From contig CANRKN010000087.1 of the NCBI GenBank assembly GCA_947631215.1, positions 1 through 8,735 on the forward strand: DNA of 8,735 nt, given 5' to 3'. Every line of letters begins with the position of its first letter. Within the stretch, counting starts at the first letter, position 1. This document shows, piece after piece, positions 7,257 to 8,735 of the stretch. The notes beneath the pieces are model-generated. The model was given only the letters and a program-made list of their open reading frames with translations, searched no databases and was not told the origin of the DNA. This DNA is from an uncultured Oscillospiraceae bacterium (GTDB lineage: Bacteria > Bacillota_A > Clostridia > Oscillospirales > Oscillospiraceae). The position numbers and the translations under genes are program-made.

Positions 7257-7265
7257 ACTTACGCC

Positions 7266-7628
7266 ATGACGCTCCAGGATTGCTACAAGGCCATGGGGGC
7301 CGACTACGACGAGGTGTTCGGCCGGCTCCGCAGCGAGAGGCTCATACAGAAATTCGTCCTGCGCTTCCCCGACGACGGCAGCTTCGCCCTGCTGGAGAGC
7401 TCCCTGGCCTCGGGGAATATCGAAGAGGCCTTCCGGGCCGCCCACACCATCAAGGGCGTATGCCAGAACCTGGGCTTCACGGACCTGGGCCAGTCCAGCA
7501 GCGCCCTGACCGAGGCCCTGCGCTCCGGCACCCCCGCCCCCAACGCGGATGAGCTTTTGGAAAAGGTCCGCCGGGATTACAAGGTGACCCTGGACGCCAT
7601 CCGCGCCTTCCAGGCGTCTCTGGCCTGA
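7266..7628 (+). CDS. Stand-alone histidine phosphotransfer (HPt) protein
   Basis: The product is a 120-aa single HPt domain, the usual size. The phospho-acceptor is His60 in AAHTIKGVCQNLG, the hallmark HPt motif (AHxxKG), within a mainly helical sequence ending in a long helix (about 94-118). It has no kinase or receiver part. It sits 18 bp after the GGDEF/HD-GYP gene in the same operon, so it most likely carries phosphate between the hybrid kinase's REC (Asp783 of that protein) and the REC of the output enzyme (Asp56). It ends in tandem stops (TGA TAA, 7626-7631). The family call is secure; the partners are inferred from gene order. Confidence 0.9.
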   Translation: MTLQDCYKAMGADYDEVFGRLRSERLIQKFVLRFPDDGSFALLESSLASGNIEEAFRAAHTIKGVCQNLGFTDLGQSSSALTEALRSGTPAPNADELLEKVRRDYKVTLDAIRAFQASLA

Positions 7629-7683
7629 TAAGCCCGCACGCCTTCATCCCTAACGCTGAGGAAAGGTCACAGGGAGAGCTGCC
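7629..7683 (+). other. Short intergenic spacer inside the operon
   Basis: These 55 bp between the HPt gene and the second sensor gene hold an extra in-frame TAA and, near the end, the AGGGAG binding site. I see no stem-loop with a T-run and no convincing -35/-10 pair, so transcription probably reads through. Confidence 0.5.
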
Positions 7684-8735
7684 ATGAAGAGAAAGACAAA
7701 ACAGGACAGGAACACGGTGGATACCCTGGTGCTCATCGCCGTCATCACCGTGCTGTTCATCCTCGCCTTCTTCCAGATCCGCTCCGCCATATGGGAGCGG
7801 TCCATGGGCCGTATGGAGGAGGGTGTGAACACCGTCATGGAGGAGATCACCTCCAAGCTGGACCGGGACAGCGCCATCCTGAACGCCACGGCGGACATCA
7901 TCGCCGCCGCCAACCCCGACGGCGCCAAGGGACTGGACATCGAGACCGCCCGGGATACCATCCGGCTGGCCGCGCCGCTGTTCTCCACCATGAACCTGCG
8001 GGTGCTGCTGGACGACGACATGGTCCTGACGGCGGACGGGCGCATCTCCAGCGTGGCCAAGGTGGACGCCATATCCTTTGAACAGGAGGCGCCTCTGGGG
8101 GAGCACGTGTCCAACCGGGCCCGGAGCGTGGTCCGGGACTCCTACGTCCTGCGCCACTATGTGCCCGTGCAGATCGACGGCAAGACAGTGGCTCTCGTCT
8201 ACGGCGTGACCTACCTGGACGACCTGGCCGATACCCTGAACATCGCCAATATCTATAACGCCACCGCCAACATCTATATCATCGACACCCGCTCCGGCGA
8301 CTTCATCATGGACACCTTCCACCCCCGCCTGGGCAACATCAGCGACTACTCCCTGGAAAACGAGCCGGACCGGGAGACCAAGGGCAACACCGGCTGGGAC
8401 GAGTACACCGCCGACATCATGGACCAAGGCACCGGCTACGTGGTCTACCGCACCGACACCACCGACGGCTGGGAGTACATGTACTACGCCCCCTCGGGCA
8501 TCAACCAGTGGTCCATCGCCGTGGCCGTGCCGGAGAAGGAGGCCTTCTCCAGCGTGTTCGCCGCGCGGGAGATATTTTTCCTCATCGGCCTTCTGATGAT
8601 CCTGTCCGTGGCGGTATACTACATGGTCATCCACCGCAAGGCCCAGCGGGCCATGGACGAGGCCGTGGAGAAGGCGGTGCTGGAGGAGAAGCTGAAAAAG
8701 GCCGAGGCCGCCGAGCGGGCCAAGACCACCTTCCT
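7684..8735 (+). CDS. Membrane sensor protein, probably a second (hybrid) histidine kinase, truncated by the window end
   Basis: An open frame runs from ATG 7684 through 350 codons to the window edge with no stop. AGGGAG at 7671-7676 supports the start. It has a basic N-terminus (MKRKTKQDR), TM1 (about 12-32), an extracytoplasmic sensor of about 265 residues that looks dCache-like, TM2 (about 297-315) and a charged helix (316-350). In the sensor, YIIDTRSGDFIMDTFHP lies near 198-214 and a final NQWSIAVAVPEKEAF near 275-288. The last residues, AERAKTTF, match the helix that precedes the H-box; the first kinase has NRAKSDFLARMSHDIR at the same point. The kinase core is therefore expected just beyond the window but is not seen. 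It lies 55 bp after the HPt gene without a terminator, so it probably belongs to the same operon and may feed the same HPt. Confidence 0.8.
   Translation, partial: MKRKTKQDRNTVDTLVLIAVITVLFILAFFQIRSAIWERSMGRMEEGVNTVMEEITSKLDRDSAILNATADIIAAANPDGAKGLDIETARDTIRLAAPLFSTMNLRVLLDDDMVLTADGRISSVAKVDAISFEQEAPLGEHVSNRARSVVRDSYVLRHYVPVQIDGKTVALVYGVTYLDDLADTLNIANIYNATANIYIIDTRSGDFIMDTFHPRLGNISDYSLENEPDRETKGNTGWDEYTADIMDQGTGYVVYRTDTTDGWEYMYYAPSGINQWSIAVAVPEKEAFSSVFAAREIFFLIGLLMILSVAVYYMVIHRKAQRAMDEAVEKAVLEEKLKKAEAAERAKTTF

Noticed and set aside
7629..7683. Terminator or new promoter between the HPt gene and the second sensor gene
   Set aside because: No stable stem with a T-run and no -35/-10 pair at proper spacing could be found in these 55 bp.
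7477..8634. Minus-strand open frame of 385 codons opposite the HPt end and the second sensor gene
   Set aside because: It is a shadow of two plus-strand genes with good binding sites, and its product is biased and motif-free.

Overview
The window is high-GC DNA (mostly G/C third positions) with AGGAGG-type ribosome binding sites and compact operons. It carries sigma-A-like extended -10 promoters, hybrid kinases with the MSHDIRTPMN H-box, and a Clostridia-style C39-like peptidase. This fits a GC-rich gut Firmicute of the class Clostridia (Oscillospiraceae-like). That assignment is inferred from style, not from a marker gene.

Layout. (1) 1-77: the last codons of a plus-strand gene, possibly a tyrosine recombinase, ending at a strong, probably bidirectional terminator (98-130). 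(2) 130-2444, minus strand: a two-gene unit. It reads from a promoter near 2479-2507 through an uncharacterised membrane protein with three N-terminal helices and a large extracytoplasmic part. It then passes, after only 2 bp, into a small C39-like cysteine peptidase with a GTG start. (3) 2445-2614: a divergent control region with two back-to-back promoters of very similar design. (4) 2615-8735+, plus strand: a tightly packed signalling operon of four genes: a hybrid sensor histidine kinase, a REC-HD-GYP-PAS-GGDEF protein, a stand-alone HPt protein, and a second membrane sensor protein cut by the window end just where a kinase H-box would begin.

How the genes work together. The plus-strand operon holds every part of a multistep phosphorelay: sensor, HisKA/HATPase and REC (852 aa); the HPt shuttle (120 aa); and a terminal REC on an output enzyme (686 aa). 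The output carries both a cyclic-di-GMP phosphodiesterase-type HD-GYP domain and a diguanylate-cyclase GGDEF domain, each with its key residues and the latter with an I-site. The likely reading is that one or two extracellular cues are integrated through one HPt to set the direction of c-di-GMP turnover. The domains are seen directly; the wiring and the sign of control are inference.

There is no gene-free stretch over 300 bp. I saw no tRNA, rRNA, CRISPR array, insertion sequence or riboswitch.
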